Source of the DNA: Lewinellaceae bacterium
Lineage (GTDB): Bacteria; Bacteroidota; Bacteroidia; Chitinophagales; Saprospiraceae
Assembly: GCA_020636435.1 (NCBI GenBank)
Contig: JACJXX010000001.1
Location: 1,240,001-1,304,000 of the forward strand
Direction of reading: 5' to 3'
DNA length: 64,000 nt
The translations under genes were made by a program, and so were the position numbers. Below the pieces are notes generated by a model, which saw nothing but the letters and a program-made list of their open reading frames with translations, ran no database searches and was not told where the DNA came from. Shown here in pieces: positions 1 to 8,717 of the stretch. Positions within the stretch are counted from its first letter, which is position 1. Each line of letters begins with the position of its first letter.

Positions 1-2
1 GC

Positions 3-578
3 TTCCTCCTGGGGGAAAGCCACCTTTACATGGGCGACGGCATCCCCTTCGACCCCGAAGGCCTGTTGAGCACCCTGCCCGCCGTGGTGAATGTCGTCGC
101 CGGATACCTCTTTGGGGCATACCTCGTAAAAGGAGAGATCAACTATGAAAAACTGGCCAAAACGATGCTGGTTGGCCTCGCCCTCCTCTTTGCCGCCTAC
201 TTGTGGAACTTCGGTTTCCCGGCCAACAAAAAGCTGTGGACGAGTTCCTACGTGCTGCTCACCGTAGGCCTGGACCTGCTGATCATGGCGGCCATCCTGT
301 ACAGCGCCAACCTGGCGGCGCGCAGGGTGAACTATCGCTTCTTCCTTATCTTGGGCATGAACGCCCTGTTTATCTACCTCTTATCCGAATACCTGGCCAT
401 CTTTATGCACTTTATCCGGGTAGAGGAAGGCGTATCGCTGTTTCAGTTTACGTATCGTTCTGTATTCGAATGGATGGGCCCTTATATCGGCTCTCTGGCC
501 TTTGCCCTGGCCTTTGCAATGGTGTGCTGGACGGCGGGGTGGTGGTTGTGGAAGAGGGAAATTTATATTAAGGTGTGA
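3..578 (+). CDS. C-terminal part of a multi-pass membrane acyltransferase-like protein (DUF5009 / heparan-alpha-glucosaminide N-acetyltransferase family)
   Basis: The reading frame is open from base 3 and runs off the left edge, so only the last 191 or so residues are present. An internal ATG at 30 exists but the frame upstream of it (FLLGESHLYM) reads as coding, so I treat the gene as 5'-truncated. The fragment has about five hydrophobic segments. It carries the signature of the NagX/HGSNAT-like family: FDPEGLLSTLPAVVNVVAG, then NKKLWTSSYVLLTVGLD. Eukaryotic HGSNAT moves acetyl groups across the lysosomal membrane to terminal glucosamine; bacterial members are usually uncharacterised and may acylate cell-wall or matrix sugars. 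The catalytic His of the family lies upstream of this fragment and cannot be checked. The protein ends WWLWKREIYIKV, a normal family C-terminus. Confidence 0.75.
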   Translation, partial: FLLGESHLYMGDGIPFDPEGLLSTLPAVVNVVAGYLFGAYLVKGEINYEKLAKTMLVGLALLFAAYLWNFGFPANKKLWTSSYVLLTVGLDLLIMAAILYSANLAARRVNYRFFLILGMNALFIYLLSEYLAIFMHFIRVEEGVSLFQFTYRSVFEWMGPYIGSLAFALAFAMVCWTAGWWLWKREIYIKV

Positions 579-721
579 ATTATCCGAACTTCACTATTGT
601 GAAATAGGCAAACTCCTGATCCGAATAGAAGAAGGTTCAATAATTACTATCGCCCCTTACTTTGAACAACATCGATCAGAATACAAAAATTGCCCGAAAC
701 ATTCATTCAAATTCCCTAACC

Positions 722-1831
722 ATGTCCGACGCCACTAAAAAATACACCACCATTCACTACCAGGGCTACCTGGAGCTGGAAAAAATCCTCGATGCGCAAC
801 ACCCCCGCTCGGCGGAGCTGGAGGAAAAACCGGCACACGACGAGATGCTGTTCATCATTGTGCATCAGGTTTACGAGCTTTGGTTCAAGCAGATCATCCA
901 CGAGCTGGAGTCCGTCGTGGAGATGTTCGAAAAGCAATGGGTGGACGAGCGCAACATCGGCAGCGCTGTCTCCCGCCTGGAGCGGGTGGTGGAGATTCAG
1001 AAACTGCTCATCCAGCAAATCCGGGTCATGGAGACCATGACCCCGCTGGACTTCCTCGACTTTCGAAACTACCTCTTCCCTGCCTCCGGTTTTCAGAGCT
1101 TTCAATTCCGGAAGGTGGAGGTGCTTCTTGGGTTGAAGCCCGGCCAGCGGCTGACTTACAACGAGGCTCCTTACACCGCGGTATTTACCGACAGCCAGCG
1201 CCGGGAGCTGGAGGAACTGGAAAACGGCGCTACGCTGTTCGAAGTGGTGGAAGCCTGGCTGGAACGGACCCCCTTCCTGGAGTTTCGGGGTTTCAACTTT
1301 CTGGCATACTACCGCTCCGCCGTGCAGAACATGTTGGAACGAGAGCGGGCCGCCATCGAATCGAGCGAATACCTCAGCCCGGAAAAAAAGAAAATGCGCC
1401 TGCAGATGCTCGGCAGCACCGACACCTACTTCCAGTCGGTGCTCGACCCGGCGGCTCACCGGCAGATGCGCGGCGAAGGCAAGCTTCGCCTGTCCTATAA
1501 GGCTTCCATCGCCGCCCTGCTGATCAACCTCTACCGGGACGAACCCATCCTGCAGATGCCCTTCAACCTGCTCATGCGCCTGATGGATATCGACGAAATG
1601 CTGACCACCTGGCGCTACCGCCACGCCCAGATGGTGATGCGCATGCTGGGCCGCAAAGTGGGTACCGGAGGCTCCAGCGGATACGACTACCTGCACGCGA
1701 CCGCCGTGAAACACCACATCTTCAAGGACCTGCACAATATCTCAACGCTGCTGATCCCGCGCTCGGAGTTGCCGGAATTGCCGAAGGAACTGAAGGAAGG
1801 GCTGGGCTTTCATTTTTCTCAGAAGAGGTAA
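722..1831 (+). CDS. kynA: Tryptophan 2,3-dioxygenase
   Basis: This cytoplasmic haem enzyme opens the indole ring of L-tryptophan to N-formylkynurenine, the first step of the kynurenine pathway. With the ATG at 722 the product is 369 residues, near the length of animal and Bacteroidota enzymes. The distal-pocket motif is intact: LFIIVHQVYELWFKQ with the substrate-contacting His near residue 48 and Phe four residues before it. PLDFLDFRNYLFPASGFQS carries the carboxylate-binding Arg. The proximal haem ligand is the His of WRYRHAQMV near residue 301, placed 14 residues before the Thr of GTGGSSGY, as in the human enzyme. A TTG at 662 would add 20 polar residues that the family lacks, so 722 is preferred. 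No kynurenine-pathway partner lies beside it, so it is probably transcribed alone. Confidence 0.95.
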   Translation: MSDATKKYTTIHYQGYLELEKILDAQHPRSAELEEKPAHDEMLFIIVHQVYELWFKQIIHELESVVEMFEKQWVDERNIGSAVSRLERVVEIQKLLIQQIRVMETMTPLDFLDFRNYLFPASGFQSFQFRKVEVLLGLKPGQRLTYNEAPYTAVFTDSQRRELEELENGATLFEVVEAWLERTPFLEFRGFNFLAYYRSAVQNMLERERAAIESSEYLSPEKKKMRLQMLGSTDTYFQSVLDPAAHRQMRGEGKLRLSYKASIAALLINLYRDEPILQMPFNLLMRLMDIDEMLTTWRYRHAQMVMRMLGRKVGTGGSSGYDYLHATAVKHHIFKDLHNISTLLIPRSELPELPKELKEGLGFHFSQKR

Positions 1832-2029
1832 TTACATAAATTTTTTCCAAAATTGTAACTTTATTATTATTTTGCAGTAAACCCTACTGCGACTTTAGTT
1901 CAAATTCAAAATTCCCCTTTCATCAGGGTTATACCCTAAGCACAAACACGCAAACTGTCATCGCCACAGAAAAACCCGGCCCCCTCCCGGAAACTGTGAG
2001 CCGATGCACAATGGCAAATCTTTCCAAAA

Positions 2030-2437
2030 GAGTTTCAGGTTGCTATCTACCCCGACAAGCCCCAACGGCCCTATACCCCTTAAGGGATTGGCCCGGCAGG
2101 CTTATCGCTGAAAACCCTATCCTTTAAGGCGCTAGGAAAGAGTAAAGTGTTCAATTATGGGGCAGTGATTTTTGTGCCAGGCAAGGCGCGAAGATCGAGG
2201 ATAGCCTAAGCTACCTGAGTGATGAGCAACGCAGCATGGCGCAAAAAGGACAAGCCAGAATGGACAGTTTATTCTTTCCTAGCGCCTAACATCAATTTTC
2301 TCCTGGCTGGAAGCGGCGCTGAAAAGAGGGCCAAACTGACCGTAACAAACTTCGGGCCAGTGCGTACAAGCCATGTAGTGTTTTCGGGCGGAATAAATGC
2401 AGATGGAAAAAAATTGGGCGAAGGCAGCGTGCCATAA
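2030..2437 (+). pseudogene. Probable remnant of a decayed gene in the 1832-2498 gap
   Basis: The 667 bases between kynA and the export gene hold no intact gene. Three successive stretches read like protein but lie in different frames. The first, from 2030, starts EFQVAIYPDKPQRPY, meets a TAA, and resumes LSLKTLSFKALGKSKVFNYG. A second frame from about 2191 reads KIEDSLSYLSDEQRSMAQKG and stops at TAA after LFFPSA. A third, to 2437, reads NINFLLAGSGAEKRAKLTV and TSHVVFSGGINADGKKLG. One in-frame stop plus two frame changes would fit a pseudogene. I do not recognise the family. The AT-rich part at 1832-1900 could hold regulatory sequence for the downstream locus, but no clear promoter is visible. 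Confidence 0.35.
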
Positions 2438-2498
2438 AAGCAAAAAGAGAAAACTAAACCGACTATATAACATTCTATTGTTTTAAAACTACACAAAC

Positions 2499-3320
2499 AT
2501 GCAACAAAAAAGCACCAGATTATTTATGGCCTTGATGGTCCTCCTCCTTGGAGTAGCGAGCCAATCGTGCGTAGGGTATAAAGATCTGGTCACCTTTAAT
2601 GCTATCGATGATGGCCCGGAAAACCTAATCTCAGACAGCACTATTCAGGTGACCCCCACTCCTCGTTTCCAGGAATACAAGATCAAGCCCTTTGACCAGC
2701 TCGTGATCAAGATCAATGCCTTCGACGGCAGCACGGAAGAATTCCTGAACCGCGAATTCGGCGTTGCCACCGGCACCCCGAATACGAGGAACCTCCCCGA
2801 AGACATATTCTTCAGAAGCATCAGCGTCAGCGATTCGGGGACGATCTCGCTGCCTTTGCTGGGAGACATGGAGGTGAGCGGGCTGACGACCCTCCAACTC
2901 AAGGGCAAACTCGATGAAGGTTACAAACCATACCTCCGCTTTGTGTCGACCAACGTCAAACTGGCCAATATGCGCGTCACGGTTTTGGGAGAAGTCGCCG
3001 CCCCCGGCGTATTTTACCTGTACCAGGAAAAAAACACCATTCTGGATGCCATTGGCCTGGCCGGAGACTTTACCGAATTCGGCAACCGAAAGAAGGTCAG
3101 AATGATCCGGCAGACCGAAGAGGGTTCTAAAACGGTCTTCCTGAACCTGAGCCGGCCGGAATTCGCCACAACAGAATACTTTTATGTGCAACCTCAGGAC
3201 CTGATTTACGTAGAACCCCTCCAAGCGAAATCATTTAATGTGAGTTCCGAGTCGGTAGGGCTGATTTTTTCAGCCATATCGGTGGGAGCTTTGCTGGTCA
3301 ATCTTATCACTAAAAAATAA
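2499..3320 (+). CDS. Polysaccharide export outer-membrane lipoprotein (Wza/BexD-like)
   Basis: This is the outer-membrane channel component for capsule or EPS export. The 273-residue protein starts with a lipoprotein-type signal (MALMVLLLGVASQSC, Cys24 as the likely lipidated residue; the lipobox is loose, as is usual in this phylum). A Poly_export domain follows (about residues 55-150, with SDSGTISLPLLGDMEVSGL), then one SLBB-type domain (about 150-215, MRVTVLGEVAAPGVFYLYQ). A hydrophobic C-terminal segment (GLIFSAISVGALLVNL) could form the membrane-spanning helix barrel seen in Wza. It is shorter than E. coli Wza (about 380 residues) because it has fewer SLBB domains. It is the first gene of the EPS locus, 74 bases upstream of the BY-kinase it would partner with across the periplasm. 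Confidence 0.9.
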   Translation: MQQKSTRLFMALMVLLLGVASQSCVGYKDLVTFNAIDDGPENLISDSTIQVTPTPRFQEYKIKPFDQLVIKINAFDGSTEEFLNREFGVATGTPNTRNLPEDIFFRSISVSDSGTISLPLLGDMEVSGLTTLQLKGKLDEGYKPYLRFVSTNVKLANMRVTVLGEVAAPGVFYLYQEKNTILDAIGLAGDFTEFGNRKKVRMIRQTEEGSKTVFLNLSRPEFATTEYFYVQPQDLIYVEPLQAKSFNVSSESVGLIFSAISVGALLVNLITKK

Positions 3321-3394
3321 TTTCTAAACAATCGCCCCTATACTATGCTATTATTCCCGACTGACAGGGTGTCGTTTAGAACAATGTTACAGAT

Positions 3395-5905
3395 ATGGAA
3401 AGCCCAAAATTAACCGGTAATAATCTTTATGCCGACCTGAACCTGGAAGGCCTGCTGAAGAAGATCTGGGAGAAAAAGATCCTCTTCGCCGCCAGTGTGG
3501 TCCTCTGCGTAGGTATTGCCTATTTATACGCCAAGATCGTGCCGCCGCTCTACGCCGTGAAGACGACGCTGCTCATCGACTCCTCGGGCAACAGCCGAAA
3601 GCTGGGAGACAGCAAATACGTTGAAGGCGGCGTCGGGCTTATCGACATGGAGAAGAACCTCTCTAACGAGATGGGGATCCTGAAATCGTACAGCCTTCTC
3701 GAGAAGACCGTAAAGGACCTGGACTTCCAGGTTGCTTATTATATAGGCAAGTGGTACAAAGAACGGGAAGCTTATGGCTATTTCCCCTTTGAGGTAGACC
3801 TGATTGACACCAGCGCCCAATTGTACGGCGCCCGCTTCTATGTCGAAATCCTCTCTGACCAGCGGTTCCGGCTCAGCGTAGCGGCCAAGGAGTTCGAGGT
3901 GTCCAACCCCGCCACCGGCACCAACCGTTTGGTGGAAAGGGATTTTGAATTTTCCGATGTCTTTTTCTTTGGCAAGGAAGTCGTTCACGACTATTTCCAT
4001 TTCATCGTAAAGAAACCGGATTACAAGGTCGTGCTGGCCGATTTTGAAGACCAGGAGTTGTCCTTCCAAATCCGCAGCATCCCCACCCTGGCAAAAGTAT
4101 ACTCCAACAAGCTGGAGGTAACGCAGGTAGACATCAACGCCAGCATCCTCAAGCTGACTTCCCAGGGGCAGGTGCCCAAGAAGGAAATCGATTTCCTCAC
4201 CAAGCTATCCGAGCATTACATACAAAGCAAGCTGGACGAGCGGGATGAAATTGCGCTGAACAAGGAATCGTTCATCCGGGAACAACTGGCCAGCGTGACC
4301 GATTCCCTGGCCAAAGCGGAACTGAGGCTGGAAGCTTTCCGCAGCCGGGCCCAGGCCGTCAACCTGACTCAAACGGCCACCAATGCCCTCAACCAGGTGC
4401 AGGGCCTGCAATCGACCAAGGCGCAGTTGGAGCTGAAAGTCAAATATTACAACTCTCTGCTCCAGTACCTCAGCGACACGAGCAGCATCGACAAGATCAT
4501 AGCCCCCTCCGTGGCCGGAATCGACGACCCTCTCCTCAACGACAACCTCCTGGAGTTGAAGCGCCTGTACGCCGAGCGGTCGCGCCTGAAATACTTCAAG
4601 GGCGACAAAAGCTACGACCTGGAGATCATCACTCAGCAAATCAAGGCCACTACCCGCTCGCTGCGGGAAAACCTTAGGAACCTAATCAACTCCTCCATGC
4701 TGGCCCTCAATAACCTGGACGGCCAAATCACGACGTATGAAGGGACCATCAGCCAGCTGCCGAGCAACGAAAAGCAATTGCTGAACTATCAGCGCAAGAG
4801 CAATTTGTACGAAAACCTGTTCAACTACCTGAGCCAGGAACTGGCCAAGACCGGCATCGCCCGGGCGGAAGACATTCCGGACACCAAAGTGCTGGACGCC
4901 CCCCGGATGGTGGGCGACGGGCCCGTAGAACCCCAGCAGGGCATGCTCCTGATCCTGGGCTTCCTCATCGGCCTTATCCTGCCACTGGGGCTGGTCATCG
5001 TGCAGCACTCGATGGATGAAAAGCTCCAGGACGTCAGCCAACTGGAAGCCGCCACTAAAATACCGGTTGCAGCGAGCATCGCTCATGACTACAGCGAGGT
5101 AAAACCCACCCTGACCAACGATGTACAGCTGGAATGGCAGGTACAGGAATCCTTCCGCGACCTGTGCGCCAAGATACAGTTCCTGATCACCGACCCGGCT
5201 AAGAACGTGATCGGCCTGACCTCCACCGTTCCGAATGAAGGGAAGACCTTCTGCGCCCTCAACCTGGGCCTCAACTTCGCCAGAGGCGGCAAAAAGACGC
5301 TGCTGATCGATTCCGACTTCCGGGTGCCCAGCCAGATCAAGGAAGATGGCGCCCTGAAGAAAATGGGGTTCTCGGATTACCTCAGGGACGAGGGAGTAAG
5401 CATAGAAGAAATCATTCACGTGAATGAATATACGCCGAACCTCCACTATATCCCGACGAAGATCGAGCAGTATTTCAACCCTCAGGAGCTGCTCACGAAC
5501 CCCCGCCTGGAAACCCTGATCCAGGACCTGAAAGGGTCTTACGATTACATCATCATCGATTCGCCGGCGGTCGGGTTGGTTTCGGATTTCCTGCTGATAT
5601 CCAAGTTTCTCGACATCCAGCTGTTCGTCCTCAGGAGGAAAGTGTCGAAGGTGTCTTTCCTTTACGGCCTGGAAAAGCTGATCAAGAAAGGGCAAATGAA
5701 AAACACCTTCCTCATTTTCAACGATGCCATCGGCAAGTCGTTCAAGTATGGCTACGGCGACTACAGCTACGGATACGGATATGGGTATGGCGATTCCAAA
5801 GACAAGGGCAAAAAGAGAACCAGAAAAAAAGACAACGCGAATGGAGTCAAGAACGGAGTTCAAAACGGACAGGCCGGCATAAAGAAAAAGGGTGTCGAGG
5901 AATAA
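3395..5905 (+). CDS. Polysaccharide co-polymerase with fused BY-kinase domain (Wzc-like), copy 1
   Basis: This inner-membrane protein controls chain length and links polymerisation to export through tyrosine phosphorylation. The 836 residues show a Wzz-type N-terminus with TM1 at about 30-47, a long periplasmic coiled-coil/GNVR-containing region (about 260-500), TM2 at about 517-536 (MLLILGFLIGLILPLGLVIV), then the cytoplasmic kinase. Kinase motifs are present: Walker A in STVPNEGKT (about 609-617), Walker A' in LLIDSDFRVPS (about 636-646) and Walker B in YDYIIIDSP (about 715-723). The tail has seven Tyr within 19 residues (about 782-800), as expected for the autophosphorylated cluster, followed by a Lys/Asn-rich end. 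A paralogue lies at 8718. The ATG at 3395 gives the usual short N-terminal lead before TM1. Confidence 0.92.
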   Translation: MESPKLTGNNLYADLNLEGLLKKIWEKKILFAASVVLCVGIAYLYAKIVPPLYAVKTTLLIDSSGNSRKLGDSKYVEGGVGLIDMEKNLSNEMGILKSYSLLEKTVKDLDFQVAYYIGKWYKEREAYGYFPFEVDLIDTSAQLYGARFYVEILSDQRFRLSVAAKEFEVSNPATGTNRLVERDFEFSDVFFFGKEVVHDYFHFIVKKPDYKVVLADFEDQELSFQIRSIPTLAKVYSNKLEVTQVDINASILKLTSQGQVPKKEIDFLTKLSEHYIQSKLDERDEIALNKESFIREQLASVTDSLAKAELRLEAFRSRAQAVNLTQTATNALNQVQGLQSTKAQLELKVKYYNSLLQYLSDTSSIDKIIAPSVAGIDDPLLNDNLLELKRLYAERSRLKYFKGDKSYDLEIITQQIKATTRSLRENLRNLINSSMLALNNLDGQITTYEGTISQLPSNEKQLLNYQRKSNLYENLFNYLSQELAKTGIARAEDIPDTKVLDAPRMVGDGPVEPQQGMLLILGFLIGLILPLGLVIVQHSMDEKLQDVSQLEAATKIPVAASIAHDYSEVKPTLTNDVQLEWQVQESFRDLCAKIQFLITDPAKNVIGLTSTVPNEGKTFCALNLGLNFARGGKKTLLIDSDFRVPSQIKEDGALKKMGFSDYLRDEGVSIEEIIHVNEYTPNLHYIPTKIEQYFNPQELLTNPRLETLIQDLKGSYDYIIIDSPAVGLVSDFLLISKFLDIQLFVLRRKVSKVSFLYGLEKLIKKGQMKNTFLIFNDAIGKSFKYGYGDYSYGYGYGYGDSKDKGKKRTRKKDNANGVKNGVQNGQAGIKKKGVEE

Positions 5906-5925
5906 CGCTTCGCCGTATGGCGCCC

Positions 5926-5958
5926 CCGGCGCTGCCTGAAATCCAGGCGGCGAGCCGG
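5926..5958 (+). terminator. Hairpin after BY-kinase copy 1
   Basis: CCGGC-GCTGCCTG pairs with CAGGCGGC-GA-GCCGG across a 5-base loop: 13 pairs, one G-U wobble and a 2-base bulge, starting 20 bases after the stop codon. No T-run follows, so it may be an attenuator or an RNA-processing hairpin rather than an intrinsic terminator. Confidence 0.35.
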
Positions 5959-6160
5959 AACCTTCTACCCTCCCCGGTTGGCCGCTTGCCGGCGCGTTCC
6001 ACCCGGTGCCCCCTTCTCTACCCTCATCGCCGGCAACAAATATGCACTGCTGTATTTTCTTCAGAGCTTTGTGAAAGGCGGCGCGGCCAAAACCGCTTTC
6101 GCCCAGGCTAATGACAGCTTGACAAGATTCTTTAATTATTACAACAAATCAACATTTATC

Positions 6161-7141
6161 ATGACAAAGACCGCAATTGTCTGTGGAGCCGGAGGCTTCA
6201 TAGGAGGCCATTTAGTCAACCGCCTTCAAAAGGAAGGATACTGGGTACGCGGGGTTGACCTTAAAGAAAACGAGTATGGCAACGACAAAGCCGACGATTT
6301 TGTGATCGGAGACCTTCGGGATCCGCGCGTATGCGAGTCCCTGTTTGACCGCAAGATCAACGAAGTTTACCAATTGGCTGCCGATATGGGCGGCGCCGGC
6401 TACATCTTCACCGGAGACCACGACGCCGTTGTGATGCACAACTCTGCCCTGTGCAACCTCAATATGCTGGAAGCCAGCCGGATCAACGGAGTAGACAAAA
6501 TCTTCTACTCTTCTTCGGCCTGCATGTACCCCGAATACAACCAACTGGACCCCGACAACCCCAAGTGCTCGGAAGACTCGGCCTACCCGGCTGCTCCGGA
6601 CAGCGAGTACGGATGGGAAAAGCTCTTCAGCGAACGCCTCTACCTGTCTTACATGAGAAACTACGGCATGGAAGTGCGCGTAGCCCGTTTCCACAACATC
6701 TTCGGCCCTCAGGGCACCTGGGATGGCGGACGCGAAAAGGCTCCGGCTGCCCTGTGCCGCAAGATCGCCATGGCCGACGACAACGGCGAGATCGAAATCT
6801 GGGGCGACGGCCTGCAGACCCGCTCCTTCCTCTACATCGACGAATGCCTGGAAGGCGTCCGCCGCCTGATGGAATCGGACTGGGCCGGGCCGGTAAACAT
6901 CGGCTCGGAGGAAATGGTCTCCATCAATGGTTTCGTGGATATGATTGCCAGAGTGGCCGGAAAAACGATCAACAAGCACCACATTGAAGGGCCCACCGGT
7001 GTGCGGGGAAGGAATTCCGACAACGCGCTGATCCATGAAAAACTGGGTTGGAAACCTACTCAACCACTGGAAGAAGGCATCCGCCAGACCTACGAATGGA
7101 TCACGGAACAAATCCGGATCCGGGAAAGCGTCGAGGCCTGA
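6161..7141 (+). CDS. GDP-mannose 3,5-epimerase (plant GME-like SDR epimerase)
   Basis: This 326-residue extended short-chain dehydrogenase/reductase should interconvert GDP-D-mannose with GDP-L-galactose and GDP-L-gulose. The NAD-binding GAGGFIGGHL motif starts at residue 9. As I recall the plant enzyme, long motifs match almost word for word: ADMGGAGYI, SSACMYPEYNQL, GRFHNIYGP (here ARFHNIFGPQGTWDGG), REKAPAALCRK, GDGLQTRSF, GPTGVRGRNSDN. The expected catalytic residues are present: Cys121, the YGWEK pair Tyr150/Lys154 and Lys193. The ATG at 6161 puts the dinucleotide motif at the usual distance; an upstream in-frame start at 5978 would add 61 residues of arginine/proline-rich sequence with no family support. 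With the AlgD-like gene at 25448 it points to a GDP-mannose-derived EPS. Confidence 0.85.
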   Translation: MTKTAIVCGAGGFIGGHLVNRLQKEGYWVRGVDLKENEYGNDKADDFVIGDLRDPRVCESLFDRKINEVYQLAADMGGAGYIFTGDHDAVVMHNSALCNLNMLEASRINGVDKIFYSSSACMYPEYNQLDPDNPKCSEDSAYPAAPDSEYGWEKLFSERLYLSYMRNYGMEVRVARFHNIFGPQGTWDGGREKAPAALCRKIAMADDNGEIEIWGDGLQTRSFLYIDECLEGVRRLMESDWAGPVNIGSEEMVSINGFVDMIARVAGKTINKHHIEGPTGVRGRNSDNALIHEKLGWKPTQPLEEGIRQTYEWITEQIRIRESVEA

Positions 7142-7194
7142 CCGCATGAGCTGTCCTTTCGGGTAGCCCCGGGTTGACAGTCAACGGTTTTGAG

Positions 7195-7237
7195 TTGTTG
7201 GTTGGCAGGCAGCCATCCTGCCCAACTGACAACAACC
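7195..7237 (+). other. Imperfect inverted repeat in the 7142-7427 spacer
   Basis: GTTGTTGGTTGGCAGG and CCTGCCCAACTGACAACAAC form an interrupted stem in the spacer between the epimerase and the next glycosyltransferase. It may act as a terminator, but no T-run follows. The GTTG/CAAC core resembles the palindromes at 48723-48816. Confidence 0.3.
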
Positions 7238-7427
7238 ACCCTTGAGGACTGGCAACTACAAGGACGGCTCCCCCCCCTGCTTTTGATTAAGTAAAGAGAT
7301 TCCCCTTATTCACTTTTTGCCGGCCAATAAATCGGCCCAACTATTTTTAAAAAAACATAACTTGTAATACGAACACCATTGCCTGAAACCTTTTGAAACG
7401 CTATCATGACCCAAAAATACACATTCC

Positions 7428-8672
7428 ATGAATAAAGAACAGAAAGGCAAAACGTTCCACGTCGTTTACCTGGGAGAGTCTGGTTTTCCGATCGGCCTGG
7501 CGGCCATTCAAAAGACCATCCTGCTCGGTAAAGCCTTACTGGCCAACGGCGCCAGGTTGACGGTGATCAACCGCAAGGGAAAGTTCAAGCCCGGCCAACC
7601 GGTACAGGTAGAAACCGAAGGAGAATACGACGGCATCCACTATATTTATACCTCCGGTTCGGTGTACAAACCGGAAGGTTTCTTCAAGAGGAACCTGATG
7701 AAGCTGAAAGGCATCTACCGGGAGTACCAGTATCTGCGCCAACTGGCCAAAAAGGGCGACCTGGACGCAGGCATCATCTCCTGCCGGGATTTTGTGCAAG
7801 TAGCCCTGTACCGCCTGTATTCCAAAATACTGGGCTTCCCCATCGCGCTCCTGTACGTAGAATTCGCTTCGGCTATGCAACACCGGCAGGGGTTGCTCAC
7901 CAAGATCAACGACTACCTGTTCGACAACTTCATGGTCAAGCGGATGGACGCGGCCCTGCCCATCAGCGAGCTGCTGGCCGACAACTTCCGCAAGGTCGCG
8001 CCCGGCAAACCCATTTTCAAAATCCCGGTAATCTGCGATTTCGAGCCTTTCGACCAGCCCAAGCGGGCAGGCCGGGATTCCTATTTCCTGTACTGCGGCG
8101 CCCTCGATTATAAAGAGGTGGTGGATTTCATTCTCGAAGCTTACGACAAGATGCCGGGCCATTCGGACGTAAAATTGCACCTGCTCGTCAGCGGGGGCAA
8201 AAAAAGCCAGTACGAGCAACTGGACGCCGACATCCGGAAGATGAAGAAAGCCGACAAGGTCCGCGTGTTTTCCAATGTCCCCTATTCCGAACTGATCGAC
8301 CTGTACGTCAATGCCATCGGCCTGCTGATACCGCTGCGCCCCACCCTTCAGGATGCGGCTCGCTTTCCGCATAAGATCGGCGAATACACGGCAGCGGCCA
8401 ACCCCATCATAACGACCCGGGTGGGAGAAGTGCCCCATTATTTTGAAGACGGGAAAACGGCGCTGGTTGCCGACAACTACGACGCGGCCGAATATGCGGC
8501 AAAGATGAAATTTGTCGCCGACCATCCGCAGGAGGCCGTCCGGATCGGAGAGCAAGGCAAAGAACTGGGGCTGCGCGAGTTCAACTACATCAACTACGGC
8601 CCGCGTTTGAAGGCCTTCCTTGCCGGCCTCAACAGCAATGGCAACAGCAACGGCAACGGCAAACACGCCTGA
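7428..8672 (+). CDS. Glycosyltransferase, GT4-like
   Basis: This 414-residue, GT-B-type enzyme probably adds one sugar to the growing EPS repeat unit on the cytoplasmic face. The N-terminal half begins FHVVYLGESGFPIGLAAIQK, a donor-side opening with a Gly-rich loop. The C-terminal half has the layout of Glycos_transf_1: YFLYCGALDYKEVVDF, VRVFSNVPYSELIDLY, then RFPHKIGEYTAAANPIITTRVGE, where the usual E-x7-E region is altered to a KIGEYTAA form. A low-complexity Asn/Gly/Ser tail (NSNGNSNGNGKHA) ends the protein and is probably flexible. It lies between the epimerase and the second BY-kinase (45 bases before it). Donor and acceptor cannot be read from sequence. Confidence 0.8.
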   Translation: MNKEQKGKTFHVVYLGESGFPIGLAAIQKTILLGKALLANGARLTVINRKGKFKPGQPVQVETEGEYDGIHYIYTSGSVYKPEGFFKRNLMKLKGIYREYQYLRQLAKKGDLDAGIISCRDFVQVALYRLYSKILGFPIALLYVEFASAMQHRQGLLTKINDYLFDNFMVKRMDAALPISELLADNFRKVAPGKPIFKIPVICDFEPFDQPKRAGRDSYFLYCGALDYKEVVDFILEAYDKMPGHSDVKLHLLVSGGKKSQYEQLDADIRKMKKADKVRVFSNVPYSELIDLYVNAIGLLIPLRPTLQDAARFPHKIGEYTAAANPIITTRVGEVPHYFEDGKTALVADNYDAAEYAAKMKFVADHPQEAVRIGEQGKELGLREFNYINYGPRLKAFLAGLNSNGNSNGNGKHA

Positions 8673-8717
8673 ATAGCCTGATATTACAAATTGCCCTTTT
8701 GATAACCGAGAGAGTAT

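Noticed and set aside
5978..6160. Upstream extension of the GDP-mannose epimerase
   Set aside because: The extra 61 residues precede the NAD-binding motif, are unlike the family and overlap a likely untranslated leader.
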